From NCBI RefSeq assembly GCF_013114825.1, contig NZ_JAAVLX010000002.1:124001-188000 (forward strand): a DNA stretch of 64,000 bases. The letters are read 5' to 3'. Positions 9,005-18,163 of the stretch are shown here, in pieces. How positions within the stretch are numbered: position 1 is the first letter of the stretch; each line of letters begins with the position of its first letter. The position numbers and the translations under genes were made by a program. The DNA comes from Bradyrhizobium australiense (GTDB lineage Bacteria; Pseudomonadota; Alphaproteobacteria; Rhizobiales; Xanthobacteraceae). The notes beneath the pieces are model-generated. The model worked only from the letters and a program-made list of their open reading frames with translations. It was not told the DNA's origin and searched no databases.

Positions 9005-9358
9005 ATGGCACCCGTCGATCATTCATCGTCGCCCCGCAAACAATGCACGGACTGTGCCAACGGAGTCGCTCGTCTGCCGCGCAATGCGGGACGCGCGCTG
9101 ATCTGGATCTACCGGCACACGCTGTCGCCACTGGTCGGTTACAACTGCCGGCACCTGCCGACTTGCTCGGTGTATGGCGACGAGGCGATCGAACGTTTCG
9201 GCTTGTGGGGCGGCGGCTGGATGACGCTGGCGCGGCTGTTGCGCTGCCATCCCTGGGGCACATCCGGCATCGACAACGTGCCGCTCACAGCACCATCAGG
9301 CGCGCGCTGGTATCTGCCGTGGCGTTATGGACGCTGGCGCGGCGTCAACGCTTCCTGA
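9005..9358 (+). CDS. yidD: YidD membrane protein insertion efficiency factor
   Basis: A 117-residue small basic protein with the family signature: IYRHTLSPLVGYNCRHLPTCSVYGDEAI, then RLLRCHPWGTSGIDNVP. It is thought to assist YidC-dependent membrane insertion at the inner membrane. Three conserved cysteines (CRHLPTC and RCHPW) are present. It is longer than the Escherichia coli protein because of a 30-residue N-terminal stretch. It sits in the hisI/folE/NifU-like/thrS neighbourhood typical of rhizobia. Confidence 0.93.
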   Translation: MAPVDHSSSPRKQCTDCANGVARLPRNAGRALIWIYRHTLSPLVGYNCRHLPTCSVYGDEAIERFGLWGGGWMTLARLLRCHPWGTSGIDNVPLTAPSGARWYLPWRYGRWRGVNAS

Positions 9359-9384
9359 GTGCGGCGGCGAGCTTGGATTGCTGC

Positions 9385-10629
9385 TTAGCGCCACAAGAAA
9401 AATCCGCCCCGCGGCTGTGGCCAAAAATCCGGTTGCGGCCGCGGCCAAAAATCCGGCGGCGGCCGCGGCCTGCGTGGACGCGGCGGTGGCGGCGGGGCCT
9501 CCGTCGATGCCGTGGCGTCGATAGCGGGCGATCCATCGTCGGGCAATCTCACCGACAGCAGCACGTTCGTCTCGTGTGTGCGCCAGCGATAGCCGATGCC
9601 GAAATCGATCGGCTGCGCACGCCGGAACAGTGCAGCGTATGATTCCTGGTAGCGACCGGCGAATTCGTCGATCGGTCCCAGATAACGGCCGAACGGGAAC
9701 AAGCGCCATTTCCTGGTGCTGTAATATGCCAGCGGAATTCCGGAATCGTCCTGGATGATGGTGGCGCTGTTATTGAGCAAGAAGTCGCGCACCGTCGTGA
9801 AGTTGCCGGAATGCAGCAAATAAGACGCGCTCTTGAGCAGGCTGTTGCCCGGCGCGAGGGTCGCGCAGAATTTCAGAAAGCCGCTTGCCTTTACGCCGGA
9901 GTTGGAGAGATCGGTCGAGAAGTAATACAGCGTCTTTTCCTGCCCATCGGGGCCAACGAAAATGACGCGCACGCCGCGCACGGCGTTCGGCCCGGTATTT
10001 TCGCCCGCGAAATACGCCGCCCCCTTGTCGTCCAGCGAGATCGGACTGACGCTCTTCACGGTCATGCCCGAGCGCGCCAGGAACACGTAGAGGATCGGCA
10101 AGGTGCCGCTGATCTGCCCTGCATTCAGATCGGTCTTCATCTGCTTGGTGATGAAGAAGCTGAAGCTCAGGATCGAACTGAGCGAACGTTCGACGTTGTA
10201 GAGCGCGGACGCGATGCCGCCGCGCGGCAATCGCGTCAGGTCGGGCACCGAGCCGACCGGCTCGAGCGCGCTCAGCACGTAGGTCGAGGCCTTGGAATAG
10301 AATGCGTTCGCATAGAGAAAATCCGGGCCTGAGAACATGTAGAACATGGTCGGCTTTGGTGCCGCCAGATTGGTATCCGCCCAGGCGCGAATCCGCGATA
10401 TCTGGCGCTGCTCGAGCTGGCCGAACGCAGTGTCGAAGAATTTGGCGTGACGTTGCCAGGCTGGATCCTTGGTGAGTGATGCCAGCGGCGAGTCCGCCGA
10501 TGGCATCATGCCCGCGAGAAATTTGGCAATGTCGTCCACCGTTGCGGGTTCGGCACGGACGGTAGCCGCGGCCGCCAGCAGCATGACTGCAGCAAGCGTC
10601 GCTGTTCTCAGACAGTACAGCATGTTCAT
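9385..10629 (-). CDS. secreted protein of unknown function with Pro-rich tail
   Basis: A 414-residue protein with a clear signal peptide (residues 1-27, ending VRA-EP). The body has no family I recognise; it is rich in aromatic and Ser residues, for example PTMFYMFSGPDFLYANAFY and YYSTRKWRLFPFGRYLGP. The last 45 residues are a Pro/Trp tail with two copies of PDFWP(R/Q)PQ. The gene begins four bases inside the end of the APC permease gene (ATGA overlap), so the two are probably translationally coupled, and it could be a periplasmic partner of that transporter. That link is inference only. Confidence 0.75.
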   Translation of the reverse strand: MNMLYCLRTATLAAVMLLAAAATVRAEPATVDDIAKFLAGMMPSADSPLASLTKDPAWQRHAKFFDTAFGQLEQRQISRIRAWADTNLAAPKPTMFYMFSGPDFLYANAFYSKASTYVLSALEPVGSVPDLTRLPRGGIASALYNVERSLSSILSFSFFITKQMKTDLNAGQISGTLPILYVFLARSGMTVKSVSPISLDDKGAAYFAGENTGPNAVRGVRVIFVGPDGQEKTLYYFSTDLSNSGVKASGFLKFCATLAPGNSLLKSASYLLHSGNFTTVRDFLLNNSATIIQDDSGIPLAYYSTRKWRLFPFGRYLGPIDEFAGRYQESYAALFRRAQPIDFGIGYRWRTHETNVLLSVRLPDDGSPAIDATASTEAPPPPPRPRRPRPPPDFWPRPQPDFWPQPRGGFFLWR

Positions 10630-11999
10630 TCGCGACCCTGAGATACGGCCACGGGGCCTTGATGTGCCCGCTTGCGGAACACGGCGTAAATCAAGAGGCC
10701 TGAAAGCATGATCAAAAGGCCGAGCAGCGACTGCAACGGCCGTTCAGTCAGAAGGTAGTACATCATGAAGGCGGTCACGAGCAGGAAAACCACAGTGGTC
10801 AGCGGGTATCCCCAGGCACGGTAGGGCCGCGGCAGATCCGGGCGCATGATGCGCAGCTTGATCACGCCGAGCACGGTGAAGAACGAGCAGAACAAGAGCG
10901 CGAACTGGATGAAGTCGAGCACCGCTTCGAAGCTGCGCGTAAACAGCATCAGGCTCGCGACCGTAAGCTGAAACAGGATAGCGTAAGCCGGCGCACCGCT
11001 GGGCGAGCGCCGTGCGAACGCCCGCAGCACTGGAATGTCCTCGCCCATCGTCATCATGACGCGCGGCCCGATCCACATCATCGCGCTGATCGAGGAGATC
11101 AGCCCGACGCAGATCATCGCGCCGACGATACGGCCGCCGAACTCACCGAAGATGTAGCTGCCGGAGATGCGGGCGACGTCGAGCTGGCCTGCGAGCTTGT
11201 CGATCGGCGCGGTGTGCAAGAAGACGGCGTTGAGTGCGACATACAGCACCAGCACGATTAGGGTTCCGATCAGCATCGCCCGCGGCACATTGCGCTCCGG
11301 CAATCTCACCTCGCCGATGATGTAGGTTGCCGCGTTCCACCCGGAGAACGAATACATCACGAACACCAGGCTGATCGCAAACGGCGCGCTGACGATATGG
11401 GCGAAGTCGAAGGCTGATGGCGCGAACGTCACCGGCTGCGCGGTGCCGATCACGAACCCGCTGACCAGGAACGCTACGATCAGCAATACCTTCAGGATGG
11501 TCGCGACCAGTTGAAAGGTCGAGGAGTGCCTGATACCGGCGAGCTGCACCAGCGACACGAGCCAGACCACGCCGATCGCAAGTGCCAGCGGCGGCGCGTT
11601 GGGCAGCACCGATTTGCCGTATTCGCCGAACGCCATGGCGGCGAGCGCCACTGGCGCTGCGAAGCCGACCGTCGCAGATACCCAGCCCGCCACAAAACCG
11701 AAGGCCGGGTGATAGGCCCGGCCGAGGAAGTTGTACTCACCGCTCGAGCGCGGAAACATCGCGCCGAGCTCGCCGTAGGAAAACACTCCGCACAACGCGA
11801 CGATGCCGCCGACCGTCCACAGCAGCAGGATCGAAAAGCCCGACGGAATATCCTTGACCTGAAAACCGAGGCTGGTGAAGACCCCGACGCCGACCATGTC
11901 GGCAACGACAATGGCAACCGCCACCAGAACCGAAATCGTTGATCCGCTGCCGGAGAGCGAGCCGGGCCAAACCGGGCTTCCCGTTTCTGATGCCGCCAT
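10626..11999 (-). CDS. APC-family amino acid permease
   Basis: A 457-residue inner-membrane carrier with about 12 hydrophobic helices. The first helix has the APC unwound motif region (VVADMVGVGVFTSLGF), followed by SYGELGAMFPRSSGEYNFLGRAY, typical of the amino acid/polyamine/organocation superfamily. The substrate cannot be read from sequence. I prefer the ATG at 11999 over a TTG at 12077, because the TTG would lie inside an exact CtrA box (12070-12085). The downstream secreted-protein gene overlaps its stop by four bases. Confidence 0.9.
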   Translation of the reverse strand: MAASETGSPVWPGSLSGSGSTISVLVAVAIVVADMVGVGVFTSLGFQVKDIPSGFSILLLWTVGGIVALCGVFSYGELGAMFPRSSGEYNFLGRAYHPAFGFVAGWVSATVGFAAPVALAAMAFGEYGKSVLPNAPPLALAIGVVWLVSLVQLAGIRHSSTFQLVATILKVLLIVAFLVSGFVIGTAQPVTFAPSAFDFAHIVSAPFAISLVFVMYSFSGWNAATYIIGEVRLPERNVPRAMLIGTLIVLVLYVALNAVFLHTAPIDKLAGQLDVARISGSYIFGEFGGRIVGAMICVGLISSISAMMWIGPRVMMTMGEDIPVLRAFARRSPSGAPAYAILFQLTVASLMLFTRSFEAVLDFIQFALLFCSFFTVLGVIKLRIMRPDLPRPYRAWGYPLTTVVFLLVTAFMMYYLLTERPLQSLLGLLIMLSGLLIYAVFRKRAHQGPVAVSQGRE

Positions 12000-12069
12000 T
12001 TCGGACCGTACCTTCAGCGCCCAGCCAACAGCTGCATCGTGCAGGCTGACGCCCCCCAATTCAAGCAAT

Positions 12070-12085
12070 GTTAACAATGGTTTAA
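12070..12085 (-). promoter_or_regulatory. exact CtrA-type box upstream of the APC permease
   Basis: Read on the minus strand this is TTAAACCATTGTTAAC, an exact TTAA-N7-TTAAC, 71-86 bases before the permease ATG at 11999. Its presence argues against the TTG start at 12077. Binding is inferred from the consensus. Confidence 0.55.
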
Positions 12086-12295
12086 ATTAAGATACAAAAT
12101 AGGTTGTATAATACCATGCAAGCGCCACCGTGCCATTACTGGATTGCGAAAACATCGTGACGGTCCCACAATCGCGACACGATTGCATGATCTGCTCACG
12201 CTTCCGGACATGGGGAGTTTTTCCGGACGCGTAATGTCGCCTAAACGCGTGCGAGCTTACGCCGGTTGACGGTGAATCTTGGGGCATTGGAATGG

Positions 12296-13606
12296 ATGGT
12301 CGGAGTTAATCCGAATTTCCCGACAGTTGATCCCGCCAGGGGGGCGACGTTCCCGGCCGTGCCGCGCCGTGTGCTGCCCGTTCGATGGCAGTGGGCGAGG
12401 ATGGCCGCACTGATCGTGCCGCTATCGTTTGTCCTGGTCCAATGCGGCAAGGCGCCGAACCCGGAAATACTGGCGGCGAACACGGACAGCGCCAAATCCC
12501 GGGCCGGCAAGTCGCAGGCTTCCGCCGACACGTTCGACGACCGCTTCCCCACGCCGCAATTTGCCGACCGTTTCCCGACCGCCGGTGAAAGCCTGCCGCA
12601 AATCCAGCGCCAGGTCGCGCTGGCGCCGCAGCCGCGCGCCGTGCGGACGGAGCCCGTCAGGGTCGCCTCGCTAACGCCCACGCTGACCCTGCCCCGCACC
12701 GAACGCGAAGAGTTGACCACACTGGTCAGCATGAAGTCCTCCGCCTTCCCCTATTTCGGCACTAATCCGCGTTCCGAAGAACCGTTCCTCAATATCGCCA
12801 AGGGCGACCGCAAGGGCCATCGCAGCTATAGCGGCAGGGTCTACTGGCAGGACGAGACCTACAACGACAGCCGCGTGCTGGTGCACGTCCCCGAGACATT
12901 CGATGTCAGCAAGCCGGGCGTGATCGTGGTGTTCTTCCACGGCAACGGCGCGACGCTGGAGCGCGACGTCCGCGACCGGCAATTGGTGCCGCAGCAGATC
13001 TCGGATTCCGGCGTGAACGCCGTGCTGCTCGCGCCACAGCTTGCGGTGAACGCCGCCGACTCGAGCGCTGGCAAGTTCTGGCAGCCGGGCGGCTTCAAGC
13101 GCTTCATCGATGAATCGGCCAGCCATCTCGCCCGCCTCTATGGTGATCCGAAGTCGGCACAGGCGTTCGCGAATATGCCGATCGTGATCGTCGGCTACAG
13201 CGGTGGCTTCCTGCCGACGGCGTGGAGCCTGGAGGTTGGCGGCCTCCCGAACCGGGTCCGCGGTGTGTTCCTGCTCGACGCCGTTTATGGCGAGCTCGAC
13301 AAGTTCGCGTCCTGGATCGAGAAAAACCGCACCGGCTTCTTTGTCTCTTCGTATACCCGCTACACCAAGCGGCACGATCAGGAGCTGATGCAGATGCTCC
13401 GCGACAAGGGCATCACCGTGGCTGAGAGCATGGACGGACGGCTGCGTCCCGGCAGCGTTGTGTTCGTGCAGACGCCTGATGGCGTCACGCACCGCGATTA
13501 TGTCACGCAGGCCTGGACCGAGCATCCGGTCAAGGACGTGCTGGTCAAGATGGCGGCAACGCCGGCTTTGACCCAGATTGCGAGCGCGCCGTACGCAAAC
13601 CGGTAG
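12296..13606 (+). CDS. alpha/beta-hydrolase-fold secreted protein, lipoprotein-like
   Basis: About 436 residues. A hydrophobic segment, MAALIVPLSFVLVQCGK, follows an Arg-rich stretch; it looks like a lipoprotein signal although Gln before Cys is unusual for a lipobox. Residues 60-150 are disordered and Pro-rich. The C-terminal 270 residues show an alpha/beta hydrolase pattern: VVFFHGNGATLERDV (oxyanion HGN), IVGYSGGF (GxSGG nucleophile) and a C-terminal VTHRDYV (possible catalytic His). The substrate is unknown. The start is uncertain: TTG 12266, ATG 12296 and ATG 12401 are in frame, and only the last lies next to the signal segment. Confidence 0.72.
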   Translation: MVGVNPNFPTVDPARGATFPAVPRRVLPVRWQWARMAALIVPLSFVLVQCGKAPNPEILAANTDSAKSRAGKSQASADTFDDRFPTPQFADRFPTAGESLPQIQRQVALAPQPRAVRTEPVRVASLTPTLTLPRTEREELTTLVSMKSSAFPYFGTNPRSEEPFLNIAKGDRKGHRSYSGRVYWQDETYNDSRVLVHVPETFDVSKPGVIVVFFHGNGATLERDVRDRQLVPQQISDSGVNAVLLAPQLAVNAADSSAGKFWQPGGFKRFIDESASHLARLYGDPKSAQAFANMPIVIVGYSGGFLPTAWSLEVGGLPNRVRGVFLLDAVYGELDKFASWIEKNRTGFFVSSYTRYTKRHDQELMQMLRDKGITVAESMDGRLRPGSVVFVQTPDGVTHRDYVTQAWTEHPVKDVLVKMAATPALTQIASAPYANR

Positions 13607-13624
13607 CCCGCCTTCTTCGCCGGA

Positions 13625-14797
13625 TCAGGCCTTTCTGGGTCTAGTCAGGATCACCGTCGTCAGGGCTAGCGCGACTAAGACCGCCCCGACATAGCCATTG
13701 GCGAAAAAGAGATCGCGGGCGTACAGAAAACCGCCGATCGCCGAACCAATGGCCTGTCCAACGTAGAGCACCGATGTATTGAGCGACACCGACGCGGACG
13801 CCAGCGCAGGCGCTGCGCCGACCAATCTCACCTGCTGCATCGAATTGGTGGAAGCAAACCCAATACCCCAGATCGCAACTGAGACAGCCATCAGCGAATA
13901 GATCCCGGCGCTGAGCGCCCACCCGCTCACGCCGGCCAGCAACACCGACGTGAACAGCATCGAGGTCTTCCAGGCACCCCAGGAATCGACGATGCGGGTT
14001 GCAATCGCGGTGCCGATGACCCCGCAGACGCCGTAAACGGCGAATACCACGGCGATCGGGTCCGGTCCTGCGCCCGTCAGCCGCGCCAGCAACGGGCCCA
14101 TATAGGTGAACACGGCGAACTGGCCGGACATCTGCGCGGTCGTGATCAACAGCAGCAGCAGGATCATCCGGTTGCGGCCGATCGCCGCCCATGTCTTGAG
14201 ATCGACGGGCGCGCCGATCAGCCCACCCGGCAGGCGCCACGCCAGCAGGAGGAGACTGAGGCCGCTCATCACGCCGATGACGCCATAGACCGCCTGCCAG
14301 CCATAGCGGCTGGCAATGAACGTGATCGCCGGCAGGCCGACGGCAACCGCCAGCGACCAGCCGAGAAAGATGTAGGCGATGGCGCTGCCGCGTCTTTCTT
14401 CAGGCACGATCAACGCGGCCGTTCCCGCCGCCTGCGGCGTGTAGAGCGCACCGACGGCCAGCATGACCAGACGAATACCGAGCAGGCTCGCATAGTCAGG
14501 CGCAAAGGCGGAAGCAATGTTGGTGAGCGCCAGCACCGCAAGAGTGACCGTCAGCAGGGTGCGCCGCTCGATCCTGGACGTCAGCCACGCCGTGACCGGC
14601 GAACCGACGCACAGCATGATCGCGCCGAATGTGATCAACAGCCCCGCGGTGCGGATCGAGACGTCGAGACCGGCAGACAGTTCGACCAGCATACCCGCCG
14701 GCGCCAGCACCGAGCAGCCGGTAATAACGTTGCCGAGCATCAGCGCAGTCGGCGCAAAGCGGCGCTCGGTGTGGACGGGCACGGGCACATGTTTCAT
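13625..14797 (-). CDS. MFS transporter, AraJ/DHA1-like
   Basis: A 390-residue major facilitator with 12 predicted helices. The loop 2-3 motif is degenerate (TSRIERRTLL) and motif C-like glycines lie in helix 5. This size and pattern fit the DHA1 drug or sugar efflux subgroup. The ATG at 14797 is the only good start. It converges with the hydrolase-like gene ending at 13606 and is divergent from thrS. No regulator is adjacent and the substrate is unknown. Confidence 0.88.
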   Translation of the reverse strand: MKHVPVPVHTERRFAPTALMLGNVITGCSVLAPAGMLVELSAGLDVSIRTAGLLITFGAIMLCVGSPVTAWLTSRIERRTLLTVTLAVLALTNIASAFAPDYASLLGIRLVMLAVGALYTPQAAGTAALIVPEERRGSAIAYIFLGWSLAVAVGLPAITFIASRYGWQAVYGVIGVMSGLSLLLLAWRLPGGLIGAPVDLKTWAAIGRNRMILLLLLITTAQMSGQFAVFTYMGPLLARLTGAGPDPIAVVFAVYGVCGVIGTAIATRIVDSWGAWKTSMLFTSVLLAGVSGWALSAGIYSLMAVSVAIWGIGFASTNSMQQVRLVGAAPALASASVSLNTSVLYVGQAIGSAIGGFLYARDLFFANGYVGAVLVALALTTVILTRPRKA

Positions 14798-15094
14798 GCA
14801 GGTGCATGTAGACTGCGAGCCACGCCAAGAAAAGGACGCGATACCGGATTATTTGTCATCGCCGTCATGAGTTTTATTGATTTGACGGCGCTGATGCTGA
14901 GCGGCCCTGCGCACGTCGCTGTGACGGCGAAGTAGTCTTCTTTTCCGGGCGATGCGGCTAGATCTTGCCCCGCGGCCGCTGCCATCACGGCCTATTTGGC
15001 CATATTGCCCGATTGCAGGAGTCGAATCGCCTGCTATACCGCTGCTTCCCGCTTACCTGCGCTCGTTCGCAGGAGTGAGCTTTAGGAGACCGAG

Positions 15095-17137
15095 ATGCCT
15101 GACCAAAATACGCCTTCACCAGGATTCCAGTTTGGCCTTGCCAATTTGAAACCGGCCGAACCCTTGCAAAAGATCACCCTCACCTTTCCCGACGGCGCGA
15201 AACGCGAATTTGCCAAGGACGTCACCGGGCTCGAAGTCGCCAAGGGCATCTCGCCGTCGCTCGCCAAGCGCACGGTGGCAGTGGCGCTGGACGGCGTGGT
15301 CGCCGACCTCAACGACCCGATTTCTTGCGATGCGAGGATTGAACTCATTAATCGCGAGGACCCGCGCGCGCTGGAATTGATCCGGCACGACTGCGCGCAT
15401 GTGCTGGCGGAAGCCGTGCAGTCGCTGTGGCCGGGCACGCAGGTCACGATCGGCCCGGTGATCGAGAACGGCTTCTATTACGACTTCTTCCGCAACGAGC
15501 CGTTCACGCCGGAAGATTTCGCTGCGATCGAGAAGCGGATGCGCGAGATCATCGCGCGCGACAAGCCTTTCAGCAAGGAAGTTTGGGATCGCGAGAAGAC
15601 AAAACAGGTGTTCCGCGACAAGGGCGAGGCCTTCAAGGTCGAACTGGTCGACGCCATTCCGGGCGACGAGCCGATCAAGATCTATTTCCAGGGCGACTGG
15701 TTCGATCTCTGCCGCGGTCCGCATATGAGTTCGACCGGCAAGATCGGCAACGCCTTCAAGCTGATGAAGGTGGCGGGCGCCTATTGGCGCGGCGACGCCA
15801 ACAATCCGATGCTGACGCGCATTTACGGCACGGCCTTTGCGAAACAGAACGAACTCGACGCTTATCTGAAGCAGATCGAGGAAGCCGAGAAGCGCGACCA
15901 TCGCAAGCTCGGCCGCGAGCTCGACCTGTTCCACTTCCAGGAGGAAGGCCCCGGCGTGGTGTTCTGGCACCCGAAGGGTTGGACCATCTTCCAGCAATTG
16001 ATCGCCTATATGCGCCGCCGCCTGACCGGCGAATACGACGAAGTCAACGCCCCGCAGATCCTCGACAAGGTATTGTGGGAGACTTCAGGCCACTGGGACT
16101 GGTACCGCGAAAACATGTTCGCGGCGCAGTCGGCCGGCGACGAGGCCGAAGACAAGCGCTGGTTTGCGCTCAAGCCGATGAACTGCCCGGGCCACGTCCA
16201 GATCTTCAAGCACGGCCTGAAAAGCTACCGCGACCTTCCCTTGCGTCTGGCGGAATTCGGCGTGGTGCATCGCTATGAGGCGTCAGGCGCGATGCACGGG
16301 TTGATGCGCGTGCGCGGCTTCACCCAGGACGACGCGCATGTGTTCTGCACCGAAGCCCAGCTTGCAGAAGAGTGCCTCAAGATCAACGATTTGATTCTGT
16401 CGACCTACGCCGATTTCGGTTTCGAGGGCGAACTGACGGTCAAACTCTCGACCAGGCCGGAGAAGCGCGTCGGCACCGACGAGATGTGGGATCATGCCGA
16501 GCGAGTGATGGCGACCGTGCTGGCGGAAATCCAGGCCAGCGGCAGCAACCGGATCAAGACCGCGATCAATCCGGGCGAAGGCGCGTTTTACGGGCCGAAG
16601 TTCGAATATGTGCTGCGCGATGCCATCGGCCGGGACTGGCAATGCGGCACCACGCAGGTTGACTTCAATCTGCCGGAACGTTTCGGCGCGTTCTACATCG
16701 ATGCCGACGGCTCGAAGAAGGCGCCGGTGATGGTCCATCGCGCGATCTGCGGCTCGATGGAGCGCTTCATCGGCATCCTGATCGAGCATTTTGCCGGCAA
16801 CTTTCCGCTCTGGCTGGCGCCGATCCAGGTGGTGGTCACGACGATCACCTCCGAAGGCGACGAATACGCCAAGCTGGTTGCCGCCGCGGCGCGGCGCGCA
16901 GGCCTGCGTGTCGAGATCGACCTGCGCAACGAGAAGATCAACTACAAGGTCCGCGAGCATTCGCTGGCGAAGATCCCGGCCCTGCTCGTGGTCGGCAAGA
17001 AGGAAGCCGAGACCCATTCGGTCTCAATCCGCCGGCTCGGCAGCGACGGACAGAAGGTGATGCCGACCGACGAGGCGCTGGCCGCTCTCGTCGAGGAGGC
17101 GACACCGCCGGACGTGAAGCGGGCTCGAATGGTTTAA
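15095..17137 (+). CDS. thrS: threonyl-tRNA synthetase
   Basis: A 680-residue class II synthetase attaching Thr to tRNA-Thr. A roughly 25-residue extension precedes the TGS domain (about 26-90). The editing domain has the HDCAH motif. Catalytic motifs are visible: [10 protein letters not shown] with zinc-binding Cys, [26 protein letters not shown] (motif 2) and [13 protein letters not shown] (motif 3). The anticodon-binding domain ends the protein. TAGGAGACCGAG precedes the ATG. The 297 bases upstream hold no T-box or Thr-rich leader that I can see. Confidence 0.97.
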   Translation: MPDQNTPSPGFQFGLANLKPAEPLQKITLTFPDGAKREFAKDVTGLEVAKGISPSLAKRTVAVALDGVVADLNDPISCDARIELINREDPRALELIRHDCAHVLAEAVQSLWPGTQVTIGPVIENGFYYDFFRNEPFTPEDFAAIEKRMREIIARDKPFSKEVWDREKTKQVFRDKGEAFKVELVDAIPGDEPIKIYFQGDWFDLCRGPHMSSTGKIGNAFKLMKVAGAYWRGDANNPMLTRIYGTAFAKQNELDAYLKQIEEAEKRDHRKLGRELDLFHFQEEGPGVVFWHPKGWTIFQQLIAYMRRRLTGEYDEVNAPQILDKVLWETSGHWDWYRENMFAAQSAGDEAEDKRWFALKPMNCPGHVQIFKHGLKSYRDLPLRLAEFGVVHRYEASGAMHGLMRVRGFTQDDAHVFCTEAQLAEECLKINDLILSTYADFGFEGELTVKLSTRPEKRVGTDEMWDHAERVMATVLAEIQASGSNRIKTAINPGEGAFYGPKFEYVLRDAIGRDWQCGTTQVDFNLPERFGAFYIDADGSKKAPVMVHRAICGSMERFIGILIEHFAGNFPLWLAPIQVVVTTITSEGDEYAKLVAAAARRAGLRVEIDLRNEKINYKVREHSLAKIPALLVVGKKEAETHSVSIRRLGSDGQKVMPTDEALAALVEEATPPDVKRARMV

Positions 17138-17146
17138 GAAACATGC

Positions 17147-17169
17147 GGAGCGGATTTTGCTTCCGCTCC
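17147..17169 (+). terminator. hairpin after thrS, weak terminator
   Basis: GGAGCGGA (17147-17154) pairs with TCCGCTCC (17162-17169) across a seven-base loop, ten bases after the thrS stop. There is no U-run, so it may be a transcript-stabilising hairpin instead. Confidence 0.4.
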
Positions 17170-17184
17170 CATAGTTCCACCCGA

Positions 17185-17300
17185 GCAACCAACAGTCGAG
17201 CCGTTTGCCCTCGGGTGAATTGGCCCGGGAATTCATCAATCGCCCTATTTCCTTGAGGGCTCGGCGATACTCGTCATCAGATTCGATCGTCCGTACACGG
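17185..17300 (-). pseudogene. relic resembling the N-terminus of a HigA-type antitoxin
   Basis: The minus-strand frame reads ESDDEYRRALKEIGRLMNS, then RANSPEGKRLDCWLL. This fits the start of HigA/XRE antitoxins (pattern Y-AL-EI-RLM--PGTPEG-RLD-L--LVE). After CWLL the similarity stops, and there is no helix-turn-helix, no good start codon and no toxin gene beside it. I read it as a decayed fragment between thrS and the nitroreductase gene. The match is from memory of the family. Confidence 0.4.
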
Positions 17301-17425
17301 CTGAAGGCCCAGGCGATAAGCGTCCAGCCTATACTATCACAATCGGTCTAAATTGGCTTCCATGCGCTTCGTAGCTCACCTATCTGCGTGGTAGAAATTA
17401 TACTAGATCGACGAAAGAGATACTT

Positions 17426-17989
17426 GTGCCCGACGCCATCGAACTTCTGAAAGTCCGCCGCTCCGTAAAACCCCGCGAGATGAGCGGGCCCGGCCCCACG
17501 GCGAGCGAGCTCGACACCATCCTGACCATCGGCGCGCGGGTGCCCGATCACGGCAAGCTGACGCCGTGGCGCTTCATCGTGTTCGAGGGCGACGCCCGGG
17601 CGCGGGCCGGCGACGTAATTGCGCGGGTGTTTGCGAAAAAGAACCCGTCCGCGCCGGCCGCCGACATCGAGATCGAGAAGCGTCGGCTGATGGACGCGCC
17701 GTTGGTGATCGCGGTGGTGAGCTTTACCAGGCCGCATCCCAAGGTGCCGGCGTGGGAGCAGGAACTGTCCGCCGGCGCCAGCGCTATGAATATCGTTACC
17801 GCGGCAACCGCACTCGGTTATGGCGCCAACTGGCTCACCGGCTGGTTCGCATTCGACCGCGACGTGCTGGACGGGCTCGGATTGAAATCGGATGAGAGAC
17901 TCGCCGGCTTCATCCATATCGGTACGCCAGCCAAGCCGGCCGAGGACCGGCCTCGCCCGGCGCTGTCGGATATCGTGACGCGGTTTTAG
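17426..17989 (+). CDS. nitroreductase family protein
   Basis: A 187-residue FMN-dependent oxidoreductase of the YdjA-like small nitroreductase group. RRSVKPREMSGPGP begins the FMN-binding region, VPDHGKLTPWRFIVF is the family signature, and GYGANWLTGWFAFD lies near the dimer interface. Physiological substrates of this group are unclear. The GTG at 17426 has GAAAGAGA upstream. It stands alone: the relic at 17185 is on the other strand and a repeat follows. Confidence 0.9.
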   Translation: MPDAIELLKVRRSVKPREMSGPGPTASELDTILTIGARVPDHGKLTPWRFIVFEGDARARAGDVIARVFAKKNPSAPAADIEIEKRRLMDAPLVIAVVSFTRPHPKVPAWEQELSAGASAMNIVTAATALGYGANWLTGWFAFDRDVLDGLGLKSDERLAGFIHIGTPAKPAEDRPRPALSDIVTRF

Positions 17990-18001
17990 CCGATTGCGTT
18001 C

Positions 18002-18143
18002 CCCGGATGCTGCGCAACGCGCCGCGTTCGCGGCGTGGTGCGCTGCTGATCCGGGGTCCATGCGGGGGCTAGGTCCCGGCTCTGAGGAGTAGCCATTCCG
18101 GACGATGCTTTGCATCGCCTAGGCTGCACCGCGCCCGGGACAC
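18002..18143. repeat. dispersed intergenic repeat (CCCGGATGCTGCGCA type), copy 2
   Basis: It shares CCCGGATGCTGCGCAACGC, GCGCTGCTGATCCGGG and a CCGCGCCCGGGACACGG end with the copy at 4491-4600. The middle is longer here. It lies between convergent genes. Confidence 0.75.
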
Positions 18144-18163
18144 GGAAGAATTTGGCGATGCGC

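Noticed and set aside
9345..9709. Ala/Arg-rich frames on both strands around the Pro-rich tail of the 9385 gene.
   Set aside because: They come from the repetitive GC-rich DNA encoding the tail and have no start or family support.
14869..14937. A 22-codon ATG frame upstream of thrS that might be a leader peptide.
   Set aside because: It is not rich in Thr codons and has no attenuator hairpin, so it gives no support for Thr-controlled attenuation.
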